64,000 nt of DNA from Aaosphaeria pasadenensis (lineage: Eukaryota; Ascomycota; Dothideomycetes; Pleosporales), in contig JAKLMB010000004.1 of NCBI GenBank assembly GCA_022813625.1, positions 1 to 64,000 on the forward strand, in the 5' to 3' direction. Positions 10,632-21,969 of the stretch are shown one piece after another. The first letter of the stretch is position 1. Every line of letters starts with the position of its first letter. Below the pieces are notes generated by a model. The model saw only the letters and a program-made list of their open reading frames with translations, had not been told where the DNA came from and made no database searches. The position numbers were made by a program, and so were the translations under genes.

Positions 10632-11437
10632 CTCGGTAATGAAAGCGGCTATGTTATGCACTGGTGCAAGGAGTGCGATGAAGACTGAGACATATGCGTC
10701 TGAACATTCTTGGAAAGAAGCGCATCTATACTCTACGCTTCTCTCTATTTTTTGTCCGATCTCTTTCGTGTGTTGGTGCTGGTGTTGATCCATTTGCTTA
10801 TACATCTGCCTTGATTACTGATCTTCATGGGCGACGACTCTCTTCGCCTTCCCTTTGCTGTAGCCTAATTGAATCATCTCCGGCGTATTCTACTTGTGAT
10901 TACGTACCTAATAGTCTCCTGCAGACATGTCTGGGAATTAAAGACGATAAATCACGCATCGGCAGCGTTCAATGACTCGTGATACTATGTGGCAGTAGTG
11001 GTTCGATAACACCAGCACCAGACATAGCTCTAACATGGGGGCATTTCGAACATTAGTCCATTGAAATGACAGTGATGTTGCAGGTTGCTACAATACAGTC
11101 TTCCCATGCAGCAACCTCTGAAAGTAGGACGTCGGCTTGAACCAGAAATCTTCACTAGAACCCTGGCAAGAGGAACCATCAAAGAAATAGCACTGCTCCT
11201 GATTCACATAAATCTATTATTTTTGATTGTACATTTGTAATATATGGGTTTTGGTTGAGTAATCGTAATATAGATGGACGAAAGCCATGGTTAGTTGTTT
11301 ACTAGAGACGAATGTGTGGAGCTATATAAGAGCTGTTCTTTATAGATATATTTGGTAAGCTTCCTTGTTTACAGGCTCTGCACCCCTTACCTTATCGCTC
11401 TAACTGAGTTCACAACATTCAATTAGGTATATCTACA
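10632..11437. promoter_or_regulatory. Divergent promoter region of the NmrA-like gene and SDR
   Basis: About 800 bp between two intact, divergently transcribed genes, so they may be co-regulated. A TATATAA box at 11323-11329 stands about 110 bp before the SDR start. No gene is evident inside. Confidence 0.45.
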
Positions 11438-12391
11438 ATGGCCCGTTACGCGGAAGCACACAAATACAAAAACATTGCTGGACCAGGCGATGCTCGTCCA
11501 ACAGCGCTCCAAATCATTCGAGATGAAGGTCTTACCGGCAAGTTGTCTGACATGACCTGTCTTATTACTGGTGTATCCTCTGGAATTGGCATCGAAACAT
11601 TACGAGCCCTACACACCACTGGTGGGCATATTATTGGCACCAGCCGCAACCTAGCGAAAGGGCAGAAAGTTGTTGACCAGATCCTAAGCGAAAAGCTTGA
11701 GGGAGGAGGAAAGATTTCTCTTGTTGAGATGGACGATTCAAGTCTCACGAGCGTCCGCGCAGGTGCTAAGGCAGTACTGGAGAAAGGTGGACGCAGGTTA
11801 AACGTAATTGTCGCCAATGCGGGCGTTATGGCCATACCAGAGGAGAAGACCGCCAACGGCTTCGAGCGCCAATTCGCAACGAATCACCTTGGTCACTTCC
11901 TCCTCTTCCAGCTTCTTAAGGATGCGTTACTCTCCTCTGCCACGCCAGAATGCCCTAGCTGGTACGTTTCCGTGTCCAGTAAGGCCTTACAATTCGGGGG
12001 CGTCCGTCTCCATGATTACTTCTTTGAAAAGGATCCCTATAATGAATGGCTTGCCTATGGGCAATCCAAGACAGTAAATATCTGGATGAGCAACTATATC
12101 GAACGACATTACGGTCACCTTAACTTGTACAGCACTTCTCTGCACCCTGGCGTTATTGTAGAAACAGGCCTTGCTGCGCACTTGGATATTTCAGCTTTCG
12201 ACAATCCTGACTTTCGGAAGTATTGCAAAAACGCGGCTCAGGGTGCTGCAACACAAGTTCTAGCAGCTGTAGGCAGGGAATGGAGCGACAGAGGAGGTGT
12301 GTATCTAAGCAATTGCGCTGAAGGAATAACATATGAGGAGGGTAAAGATGGCGCGCGTGTTGAGGCATGGAATGATAGGTATAAGGATTAG
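11438..12391 (+). CDS. SDR, retinol-dehydrogenase / WW-oxidoreductase type
   Basis: A single uninterrupted exon of 317 residues ending in TAG. SDR motifs are in order: TGVSSGIG (about 44-51), NAGVM (about 126-130), NHLGHFLLFQLL, and a YGQSK active site (Tyr and Lys of YxxxK, about 207-211). LHPGVIVETGL follows, the usual PG motif after the active site. The length of just over 300 residues and the N-terminal extension before the Rossmann fold match the fungal group annotated as retinol or WW-domain oxidoreductase-like, NADP-dependent reductases of lipids or secondary metabolites. The substrate is not predictable. The gene lies immediately left of a TA-rich island yet shows no RIP damage. A TATATAA box lies about 110 bp upstream. 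Confidence 0.88.
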   Translation: MARYAEAHKYKNIAGPGDARPTALQIIRDEGLTGKLSDMTCLITGVSSGIGIETLRALHTTGGHIIGTSRNLAKGQKVVDQILSEKLEGGGKISLVEMDDSSLTSVRAGAKAVLEKGGRRLNVIVANAGVMAIPEEKTANGFERQFATNHLGHFLLFQLLKDALLSSATPECPSWYVSVSSKALQFGGVRLHDYFFEKDPYNEWLAYGQSKTVNIWMSNYIERHYGHLNLYSTSLHPGVIVETGLAAHLDISAFDNPDFRKYCKNAAQGAATQVLAAVGREWSDRGGVYLSNCAEGITYEEGKDGARVEAWNDRYKD

Positions 12392-12419
12392 TGTTTTAAT
12401 CGAGAGGGTGAATTGCAGT

Positions 12420-13150
12420 TGTGGAAAGATAGTATAAGATTTGTAGAGCTAGACGTATAAGCTAGGGCTAGGGCTATCCTAGGGCGGTAACTGGAGGCTA
12501 CCTACCCTCTAGTTAGGGTTTCAAGTTTCTTAGGGATAGACGTTGCACTTTTCCTGCGTAGATATTAGTATAGGGTAATGTCACGGTTAATTACTGGATC
12601 AATTACTATCAGACAGTAGAGTATCAATATTAGATAAGATAGCTTTTACTGCTAGATTAGATAGAGAATATAGCCCCTATACTACTACCTAGTAAATAGC
12701 CTATATAGTAGCTACCTATGCTACTATATAAGAACCTTTTTCTCCTACTTTAGATAGCTTAGTAGCTTATTATCTTTAATTTAACTTTAGTACTCTAATT
12801 ATAACTAGCTAATCCTTTAATCTATCTAGTTCCCTAGGATACTTATCTATAATAGTTATATAAGATTTTTATATTCTAATTTCTATAAAGATAAATTAGC
12901 TTAGAGCTCTAGTTTAGGAGAGGCCTAAGGGCTCTATACCTAAGAAAATTTATATAGGTCTAACCTATTATAACTATAAACTTAAATTTTTTCTAGTAAT
13001 AGTAATAGTAACTACTATACCCTAAAACTCTTCTCGTAATTACTATAGTAAACAGTAACCCTAAATAAGCCTATGTCTAGCGTCTCTATTGTCCTTGTAA
13101 CACTTTAGAGGCCTCCGGAGGGCTTTAATATTGCTTAATCTAACATAATT
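12420..13150. repeat. Second TA-rich RIP-like island
   Basis: After the SDR stop the sequence turns into TA-rich text with runs such as CTATAGATT and no usable open frame, resembling the island at the left end of the window. It is probably a heavily RIP-mutated transposon remnant whose family cannot be read. The transition back to normal composition is near 13150. Confidence 0.65.
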
Positions 13151-13522
13151 GCTCCTTTTATTACCGGGCTAGGATGTCCGTGATGTAAAGGGCTTAGAGA
13201 ACTTAGGGGCATTTTCGCAAGGTCTTGTTATGCGTGGCACTTTACGAGCTAAGCAACAGTTGGTGGACACAATGCAATTAATCTAATGCCCAGAAGCGAG
13301 CAAGGCTGTCGTGTATGATATGGCAATCTGGACGTTGTATCAACGAGCATCTACAACGCTTGGGCTCTTGGCTATAGGGCAAGGTTTAGAGTTACGGTAA
13401 AGGCTCGTTGTTATATAGCATGGTCAGGTATCACTGCTATACCGTTCTGAACTTTCAACACTCATTACCTTTCACGAATCATTATTGTCAAGACTTCTCT
13501 ATTATTATTTTCTTGCTCAATT
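13151..13522. promoter_or_regulatory. Upstream region of the AA9 gene
   Basis: About 370 bp of normal composition between the RIP-like island and the LPMO start. A TATATA sequence at 13412-13417 is about 110 bp before the ATG, a plausible TATA box. Confidence 0.4.
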
Positions 13523-14358
13523 ATGAAATTAACAACTAATCTTACACTTGCTCTTGCAGCATCTACTGCTTCAGCACACACTATCTTTGTCTCCCTCAAT
13601 GGCGGGAAAGTCGGCGATGGTGTCCGTGTCCCATCATACGATGGAGTATGTAGTCCCGTGCCCACAGGCTGCTTGACAGCCTGGGGTATTCTGAGAGTGG
13701 AATTCCAGTACTCATTTCTGTTTTAGCCTATCACTGAGGTGACCTCAAACGACATTGTCTGCAATGGTGGACCGAATCCCACTAAATCGACCTCAACCGT
13801 CATCAATGTCCAAGCGGGCTCAACAGCCAAACTTACATGGCGCCACACTCTCACCTCAGGCCCAAACGATGTCATCGATGCCTCACATAAGGGACCTGTT
13901 ATGGCCTACCTGAAGAAGGTTTCCGATGCTACAAAGGACTCGGGCGTTGGTGGTGGCTGGTTCAAGATCGCTGAGGATGGTTTCGACGGATCTAAATGGG
14001 GCGTTGATCGGTTGATTGCAAACCAGGGCGAGCAGACTGTCACCATTCCATCTTGCATTGCTCCTGGCCAATACCTCCTCCGTGGAGAACTCATTGCCCT
14101 CCATGGCGCACAATCACCTAAAGGTGCACAGTTCTACATGGTGTGCACAAGCTATATACTTTGAAAATGAATTACAACGGCTGACATTCGTCATAGGAAT
14201 GCGCTCAGATCAACATTCAAGGTGGCTCTGCTTCCAAAACACCGTCTAGTGTCAGCCTTCCAGGCGCCTATTCTGCTAGCGATTCTGGTATACTTTTCAA
14301 TCTGTACTCTGGCAAGACCAGCTACAAGGCTCCTGGCCCAGCTGTCTTTAAGTGCTAA
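13523..14358 (+). CDS. AA9 lytic polysaccharide monooxygenase (former GH61), secreted
   Basis: Exon 1 13523-13645, intron 13646-13726 (GTATGT...TTTTAG), exon 2 13727-14140, intron 14141-14196 (GTGTGC...CATAG), exon 3 14197-14358; 232 residues. An 18-residue signal peptide (MKLTTNLTLALAASTASA) leaves His as the mature N-terminus, the first copper ligand of the histidine brace. The second ligand is the His of DASHKGPVMAYL, and the axial Tyr region is GAQFYMECAQI (Q-x-Y). The size fits a catalytic domain without a cellulose-binding module. Such enzymes cleave cellulose or hemicellulose oxidatively outside the cell with an electron donor. The frame is intact, in contrast to its neighbours to the left. 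The GMC oxidoreductase 10 kb away could in principle supply H2O2 or electrons, but that is inference. Confidence 0.93.
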
Positions 14359-15802
14359 CTTATCTGATTATACCTTCATATGTTAGTATATCAGCGAGCA
14401 TGATGCTTGATAGTGGTCACGTATTGGAGGCAAGAGCAAGATAGATGTCATTAGCAACGAAAACGCTGGATAAGCAATCAAGGCCAATACGGACAGTTGT
14501 GACTCACAGAACCGGGAGTGAATTGGGAGATGCATTCAAAGAATCATTAGCTATTTAGGAATGAATCTTTGTTATTTTCATTTGCGACTTATATACATCT
14601 GCTCACTCGGTTTTGGTTTTAGCTAAATACCTTCAATGGAATTTATCCTTAAAGGCAATACTGATTCATGTGTTGTTTGCGTGACTGTAAATGTAGCTGA
14701 GTATCTGAGATTGGGGTGCAACTTGTCGCAAAGACAATGTTTTCTTAGTCGTTTTCTAACTTGTTGAAAGACCAACTCACGCTTACAAAAATCGAAAGAC
14801 TAACTACGTTACAGTGTTGCAGCTAATAAGCGATGGACCTCTACTAGGGCGTACATAATTACATGGTAAAGCTATACACAAAGACGGAAATACCTGCAAG
14901 ATCTCAGATAGCAAGAAAAAGCGGAACGCTAAGGCCTTTCGAAAGCTCTAATGGCTACGTTTGAATCGAAAGGTCAGGATTTTGATCCGTCGTAGGCTTT
15001 CATATATTGTCATTTCTTATTTAGCTTGGCATTAAGAAATCCTGTTGTCATGATGAGATTATCAATGTTTTGCTGGGTCTACGGCTCCTACGCTGCCCAC
15101 CATTCGCTACAGTCAAATACTTCGCATGCAATCCTAGGACACGAACTGCCCGCAGGGGACTCTCTACTGGTAGAAAAATAGACATGCTCAGAGTAATTCA
15201 ATGGGAAAGCTTAGATGTCAAGTAAGCTGTAGCAAGAGTTCCGTTGTGGGGTGTAGCTGAAATCATAGCAGCAATTACTTCGGATGTGAACACATAGCAG
15301 AGATTCTTACTAGATCTCATTTCCGAGTCAAGCATGGCATTACGTCAGGCACAGGGAGTTATACTCAATGAAGCTATTCTGGGACGACTTTCCAAAGATT
15401 CGTGTTTCACGCGCATGTTGTACTAGGATTTCTGCATCCCCGTTGAAGTTCCTCATGTATTTATAGGGTTACAAGCTGTACATTAGACTGAACCTGAATC
15501 CTACGAACCAGACATGTCTATGTATCGCAATTTCTTTCATAACACTAAACCGCTCGAGTTTCAATTCAAATCAGCCATCGTATCAATAAGTAGTATCAGA
15601 TTATTAAGTCTAGTCTAAGGTTGGCAGCATAGGCTAGGTTCTGCCTTTTTTCTTGTCTTCTTAGGAGATTGATATATCAGTAAACACACTGCATGCTGTT
15701 GCCTAGCTTATGCAGTGTATGTGTAACGTTTGTGCTGGTGATGTGGAGCCTTCATGCTAGGCAGCGCACGGTGCCCAGTGCTTAACCCTCTCCCATAGTT
15801 AG

Positions 15803-15846
<44 letters not shown>

Positions 15847-16696
15847 TGGCTGCGGTCGAAGCACTACCAAGAGCACATGTTCGCCAGGCTGTCGACCAGA
15901 TGATCAGCAGCGTTCTAATCTTAACTATCAATGCACATTTATCACTTCAGGACATTCAAAACGTGCGGGAGAACCCTCGAGTATGGCCACGTGCACCTGT
16001 CTTTTCGCCGTTCCAAACAACTCACGATCAGTACACGCAAAGTACGTTCTTGTTTGTATATGCAAGTCCCTCTAAGTCCAACGTATCTCAGTCCGATATA
16101 ACGGAATTAAGTATTTAATGCATCGGATCACCTACCAAGACTATCATGGGGATATTGAGACAGGCAAAGACGTATCACATACGTTATATCTTGGTGTCAG
16201 GACATCATTGTAGGCCATTTCTTTCATATCGGGTGTTTTCCAAATCCTGCTAAGTCAAGGACCTATAGGAATGTCAACCCAATCTACCTAGTTCTAGAGG
16301 CGAACAGCATCAACCAGTCAAGGAAGTTGTGCTTCATGTACTTTGAACAAATGTTGAAAGATTGGGTGACAAGCTATATAGCTGAGCGAACCTGGTCAGA
16401 CAATGAATTTGAGCAGAAAGCCGTTGGCTGGAACTTTGCGTGCAGTATTGTGCATTCAAATCTACGCTGCACCTGCTCGGTGAAGTTTTTCGAAGGATAA
16501 CTTCTGTTTCCCCACTATCTCTCAAAATTCAAACATTTACGATTTCTCACGTACTCCATGACCGATCATAAGTTGAACACTGCCCAAAAGCTTTCCCAGG
16601 GAGTGGACTAATTATTAGGCAATGACACTTGACGCATTTGGTGCAGCAATCGAACATCGACTCTAGCCATCAGTTGTTCTCGATGTACAAGGGGGT
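14359..16696. other. Gene-poor interval
   Basis: About 2.3 kb with no recognisable gene. The only coding candidate, a 90-codon frame at 15846-16118 right after a CT microsatellite, has no family resemblance. The interval separates the accessory left part from the core gene jip5. Confidence 0.45.
15805..15842. repeat. CT dinucleotide microsatellite
   Basis: An uninterrupted run of CT repeats, about 18 units, in the gene-poor interval. Likely polymorphic between strains. Confidence 0.9.
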
Positions 16697-18050
16697 TCAG
16701 TCCAGACCTGAAAACCCAAGGATCCCGTGACCGTGTTGCTGCTGCTTTTTTCCCTTGCCCTTCTTTCTTTTCTTGCGCTTCTTCTTTTCTGGCTCTTCAT
16801 CACTACTGTCCTTCGTATCTCCGTCACTCGCATCGTCATCACTGTCATGGCCACGCCTAGTCTCATTTTCATCGCTCTTCTCCTCATCATCACTTCCTGC
16901 TTCGCCGGCAAGCTTCTCATACCAGACTTTGACCTGTTTTCCACCCCCAGTGATCATCCTGCCCGTCGAATCAAATCCCAAGCCAACCACTGCTTCCTTT
17001 TCCAACTCATCGTGTTTCAGCTCGGCAATGATTTTATTTGGTCCAAGCTTGATAAATTTCAAGCCCCCATTCCCAAGGCCGACTGCCACAATCTTACCAC
17101 CGGGCCCAACTCCTGGAGGCACCAAGGCAAGAGTATCTATGCTCTCTCCACCTCCCGGTGAGTTATCCACGGTGATGCGTTCGTCCTGGTCGTCCCAGAC
17201 GCCACGTTCCCAGAGAGTGATCACACCGGTACTGCCTCCGATGAGGACCTTTTCCCCAACACTTGTCCCTCGCTTTGACAGGCCGGTCACCATGACCGAA
17301 CTCAAAAGCTCCTCCTCCTGATCTTCGCTGCGGACCATGACACCACGACGTAGATCCGTAACGGCCAACGTACTGCCACCTGTGCTGACCCATTGTTTAC
17401 TAAATCCACTTGTGCTCTGTTCTGTTGGAGGAAGAGGAGTGAGGGAGGAAATGTAATCGTCGTGAGGATGGTGTGTAGCCTGGGGTTTGGGTGCAGCTTT
17501 GGGACCTAAAGCTCGAAGATCGTAGATATGTAATGCGGAAGAATCGGTTCCCAGAAGAAGCGACTGGGGCGAAAGCGCGTGGATGAGGGACGGATGATCG
17601 ACATCGCCGTTGGCTCTAAAGAACGCATGAGTCGAGTCTGCGGAAGACGGTATGCCCGTGTAATATCCACGGGCGCCTTAGGCCTTTGGAGACTCACGGA
17701 TCGAGCGGAATGGCAATCTTCGCGGTGACCTGCCCTGTGGACACATCGGCGGCTTTGACGATACCGTCTGTGCCTGATGAGTACAATTGTGCACCATCGA
17801 TGCCGAACGTCAACGTCCGACAGCTTCCCTTGTGGCGTCTGGTCGTCCATGTTGTTTCAATCTGGCCAAAGCCGCTCTCCGAAGCTAAAGTCCCATCCGC
17901 ATCGCTGCCGTCGTTGCTCGCGCCGGCTGGCAATCGATAAGTACTCACATGTCCGGATGCGAGACCAACCGATACGACGGGCTCCTCTGGATGGATTGCC
18001 TGTGTGAAGAGCTCATGAGCGAGCGGTATGGTACAGACTGTGTCGAACAT
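16697..18050 (-). CDS. jip5: WD-repeat ribosome-biogenesis protein Jip5
   Basis: Exon 1 18050-17698, intron 17697-17616 (GTGAGT...CTTTAG), exon 2 17615-16697; 423 residues. The start MFDTVCTIPLAHELFTQAIHP, the segment RRHKGSCRTLTFG, LSPQSLLLGTDSSALHIYD and the HPHDDYISSLTPLP block are characteristic of the fungal Jip5/WDR55 family, a nucleolar beta-propeller needed for 60S subunit maturation. The C-terminus is a long acidic stretch (about residues 335-385) followed by a Lys-rich tail KKKRKKRKKGKGKKQQQHG, as in homologues. The acceptor at TTCTTTAG was preferred over an earlier CCGCAG because only it keeps the frame. A core gene with no sign of decay. Confidence 0.93.
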
Positions 18051-19427
18051 TGGGTACTGGTGCTTTGTAGTGTGTAAGTACGCTGGCGAAAATGTCGAAA
18101 TGAACCCTGGATATTTGATTCCTCTCGAGATAGCTATCCGTCTGTGGTTAGCGTGGAGTGCACGTGGTCCGTTCTCAGTTCAGATTCCAAACCATTAGGC
18201 AACGCAACCCCAACCAAGCTATTTCAATGACTTGTCAATGCCGCGCATTCAGTTTTTATAGGATATCCACAGTTATAAGTAGATCTCGCGGAGATATAGG
18301 ATACCGGATGCGCCCTCCCCATAGCAAAGTCGCAGGTTCCTGGGTGAACGCCACTTGTCTTTCTTGACAAACGAGAACCAGCCACACGTGCTTACGTCCC
18401 GCCGTCCTCTCTCAGTGCACTCCCCCGCCTGATTCGCTGCTGGTCTACTCCGTACACAGTATGTTCCTTTTTTGGGTTTGGTCGTTGCGTCAGTCTCCCG
18501 GTTCGGACGCTCTAACATTGCTCTTACATAGCCCATTCTAGCTTTGTTAGTAGAATTGCGTCTGGTTGGAAGTCTACTTACACGACTGGGAGCTTTGAAG
18601 GTACCACGCCATACTCGGGCCCTTGCGATTCTTCAATATCTCTGCGAATTAGCCAGTGCGTGAGTAGGGAGCTGAAGCACCCAACTAGTTTTTCCTGGCG
18701 TGAATCAGTCGTTCTGCGGATCAATTCAACCTTCCGATTCGACTGGTTCCCTAGACGTCAGAAGGCGAGCCAATGGAATGGATTCGTGATTATTGTACGA
18801 GAGATTTTAATTATAGGCTACATGGAGCGTGATAAGGTGCTATTTTGGTGCTATTTCAGGATGTCAAAGGCAGGGATACTATACCGAGCTCTCCTGGAGC
18901 CTAGACATGGAAATTGTCTTGATCAGAATCTATGTTCTCCTATGATAAAGCCTGGAAAGGATAACAGTACTAGACGTAGCTTCTATCAGCAAGCAGGAAG
19001 CCACTGGGTAGACATGCAATTCCATTCGGGTTCAAATCGCAAGTTTGTAAAGCTCACCGCCTCATACATTATACACAAACACATGTGTATAATTAGCTGG
19101 TTATACCGATTACGTTGCACAAACGCTCACGCAAGCACAAAGACATATACTGCATCGCAGAACAATTGAAGCACAATTACATTGATACATATTGCAGACC
19201 ACACAAACATGTAGATATACAAATACGCAAATCCATGCATACAAACTGAATCCTGAACATATGTATATATATGCTGTACACATGCAATTTCTTGATCTTC
19301 GTTTATCTCCCCTGTAGCCGACGGCGAGACACATTCTTAAAAAGGCGATCACAGCAGTATGTAGTTGCTAGGGACCCCCAGCCTATTGAGACTACGGTGT
19401 GTCGATTTGCTGATAATTGTTTAGCAG
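18051..19427. other. Intergenic, no gene seen
   Basis: 1.4 kb upstream of jip5. One copy of the motif TACTCCGTAC lies at 18446. A 169-codon open frame at 18660-19169 has no family resemblance and an amino-acid composition typical of chance. Confidence 0.45.
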
Positions 19428-20200
19428 ATGTCCAGCTCATCACCCGCTGCTCAATCGTCCGCACTGTTGGAACTGGCTCAGATTTCACCGCATACCGCTC
19501 GGGCGACCCTAGACCGTCTGGTAAAAGGCTACAAAGACAAGAGTGGGAGTGGCTACGGCCCTGCGACCAGTAATGAAGCAGGTTGTTTGGTTGCGCAGAA
19601 AGCTCCAAATACAGGAGTAGGTAATTCTATCTGCGCATACAGATTACAGAACCACACAACGTATCGATGGCTAACGCTAGGCGTGCCTTAGGAAAATGGA
19701 TACATCCAAGTTGCACCAATTGTCCTCGGACCAAGAACAAGAGTAGAAAAGGGACTACCCGCGAGAATAAAGCCTAAAGCTCAGAATGCACATCGGCTGG
19801 TCGTCATCGCTCATAAGAGGTACTAGCTCAATAACCTCTCCTCCGGACCTGTTCATGGGGTTTCTGCCTACCTACTATTTCCCTCAACCTACCTTACGTG
19901 TATGAAGTCTTACTCCGCACGGAACGCTGACCTATTTTGACAGCGAACAGGATGTCCAGGCCCTCCTGGAAGGCATGCACGCGAGCCACTTGTGCCACAA
20001 CCCAACGTGCATTGAAGCAGAACACATAGTGGTAGAGTCTAAGGAGGCAAATGAGGGGAGGAAGGGTTATCGTTCACTTGGACCGATTATGATAGGGACG
20101 ATTGACGGGAGACATTCGTCTTGCCCCACAAGGGGACTGTAAGTGTCCGGGGAAGAAGTGTATCCTAATGATCGAGAGACGTGAAGTTACCTTCATGTAA
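19428..20200 (+). pseudogene. Homing-endonuclease-like zinc-loop protein, frameshifted near its end
   Basis: Exon 1 19428-19616, intron 19617-19691 (GTAGGT...CTTAG), exon 2 19692-19819, intron 19820-19943 (GTACTA...GACAG, branch CTGAC), exon 3 from 19944. The protein has GCLVAQKAPN then ASHLCHNPTCIEAEHIVVES and a short Cys-rich end. This pattern of Cys/His in the order HLCHNPxC...EHxVxE...CP is that of the zinc-binding loop region of His-Me finger homing endonucleases, which has many nuclear members in ascomycetes. In exon 3 the frame stops at TAA after SSCPTRGL. Dropping one C of the C-run at 20124-20127 would instead continue into GDCKCPGKKCILMIE and stop at 20200, which supplies the missing cysteines. 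So it is either a recent one-base insertion or a sequencing slip in a homopolymer. GTAAGT just after the shift could also be a splice donor. Confidence 0.62.
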
Positions 20201-21969
20201 CCTCAGTATCTACGTAGTAATCATCAATGGGTATTCTTTGCTCAATTCTTTTCGCGACTTATACCCTCTGTACGGAAATGGATTGCAAGTTCCATCCACC
20301 GATATGTACTTGTATAGCGCACGAATCCAAGTGACAACAAAAACATCTTCCAATCTCGGACGATACCTACGGACTGGATCAATCAGTTGATGATACTCGC
20401 TTCGAACTTGCAGCATACGTACAGTATTACATCCCGGGGTGCTGCGCATTACAATCCTCAATTCCTTTACCTCAGCGATCCTGGTAGTCGTGAAACAGAG
20501 AAGCGAGCTACGATGACCAATGCGCAATGACATAAGGAATTCTGTGCACTGCACTGCATATTTTGAAAGTATCATCATGAGAGGCTTTGCTATCCTGTAA
20601 CATGTAGTCGACTGACAGCGAGAGGATTACTACAGCTGGGGCGCAAAGAAGGGGGACTGCATAAGTTACCCTCTACCTACCGATACATCTTGGTCCTCCA
20701 GTCCAAGCATCAGTCATTGTTTGTTTGGTTGCATTCTTACCCAAAATATTTCGTACCTCCTCATCGTGGCCTCGTAGCACTCGTAGTAAGGTGCTCTAAG
20801 GCGTCCTCTCATCGGCATTATCAGGGATCTGGAGGCATACTGCCAGAAATGCCAGGAATGCCGAGAGTATTTAATCACCCCTACCCCGGATTTGGCTAGC
20901 TGATACCTCAAGTGGTGGGTGCCCAGTGGTAGACATGTGTCATGATAAGTGGGGCGCCCAGTCTCGGATCTTCGGCGCGCATCCTGGAGTCAATCCTCTC
21001 CCCCTCATGATCGACGCACGCGGCTACTGCAGATACGATGAGATACGATACGCAAATAGGGACAAGGGAAATTCAAGGGAAGAGCCTTTACTTATAGGTG
21101 TCTCATTAGTTGATTATGTGTGATCCAGGATCTGCAAGGTTCCTGGCCACTCTCCCCCGTAATAGAGTAATCTACGAGGTCGTACTCGTAGGACTGGCCT
21201 GAACTGGACGACGGAGCGGCGGGGAACGGGCCAATACTGGTCGTCAAATGAGACTGTAAAGGCAACCGAGGCTGAGGTACTGGTATCATACTCAAAGGTG
21301 CACCTACGAGCAGGTTGCAGGTTTACGAGCACAGGTAGTAAATTTCTACCTTGTACACACAAGTATCCTTGGAAGGATCCACGCGCTCGAGTACCGTGGA
21401 GCAACAGGAACCAGGAACCATTCGGAGATCAAATTTGACCCTACCACAGTCCAACACCGCATGCATACAATAGGGTGGAGGTGGAGGTGTACCGGTAGGC
21501 GTAGAATGTTCGTCTGGTAGATGCGGGCGTCTTACGAGTATTCGTGCGGCAGGGAAAGGATTTAGTACGCAGTAGGCACACTTAACATGAACGAGGCACT
21601 CGACGATGCCTCCTAGCGCTTGCGGCTGATCCAGCCCTGTGGTACGCGAGACGTCGCATAGCTCAGTACGATGGCCACCTGGGTGGGGACAGCAATCATC
21701 GTCCCAGCTTTGGAACCCTTCACCTGAAAGAGAAGACCCAGGTGAAGCGAAGTAGGGTACCCGAAAAGGACATCGGTGCTGAAGATCTTAGGGTTCTGCC
21801 ATCTAACTTGTCACTACACTGCCCACGATCCCTCACTTTCCTCAGAAATCGAGTCAGGGGTTCAAAAAGGTATAAGGCATTGGCCTCTTCAGTGACCTTA
21901 CCCCCAACCCCCGGAGAACGGATCTTGCTGGATTGAGATGACCCCCAACCAGGTTCTTGCACGAACAAC
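20201..21969. other. Intergenic, no gene recognised
   Basis: 1.8 kb without a gene I can identify. Several frames of 65-170 codons exist on both strands (for example 21114-21404 and 21720-22235 minus) but none shows family motifs or splice continuity. Confidence 0.4.

Noticed and set aside
1..14358. Complete secondary-metabolite gene cluster
   Set aside because: Only oxidoreductase-type genes are present; no synthase backbone, transporter or pathway regulator was recognised.
16755..17321. 188-codon Ser/Phe-rich plus-strand frame
   Set aside because: Antisense to Jip5, where the acidic and Lys-rich tail yields Ser/Phe text on the complement.
18660..19169. 169-codon plus-strand open frame upstream of the zinc-loop gene
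   Set aside because: Trp/Arg/Cys-rich random-like composition, no motifs and no homology recalled.
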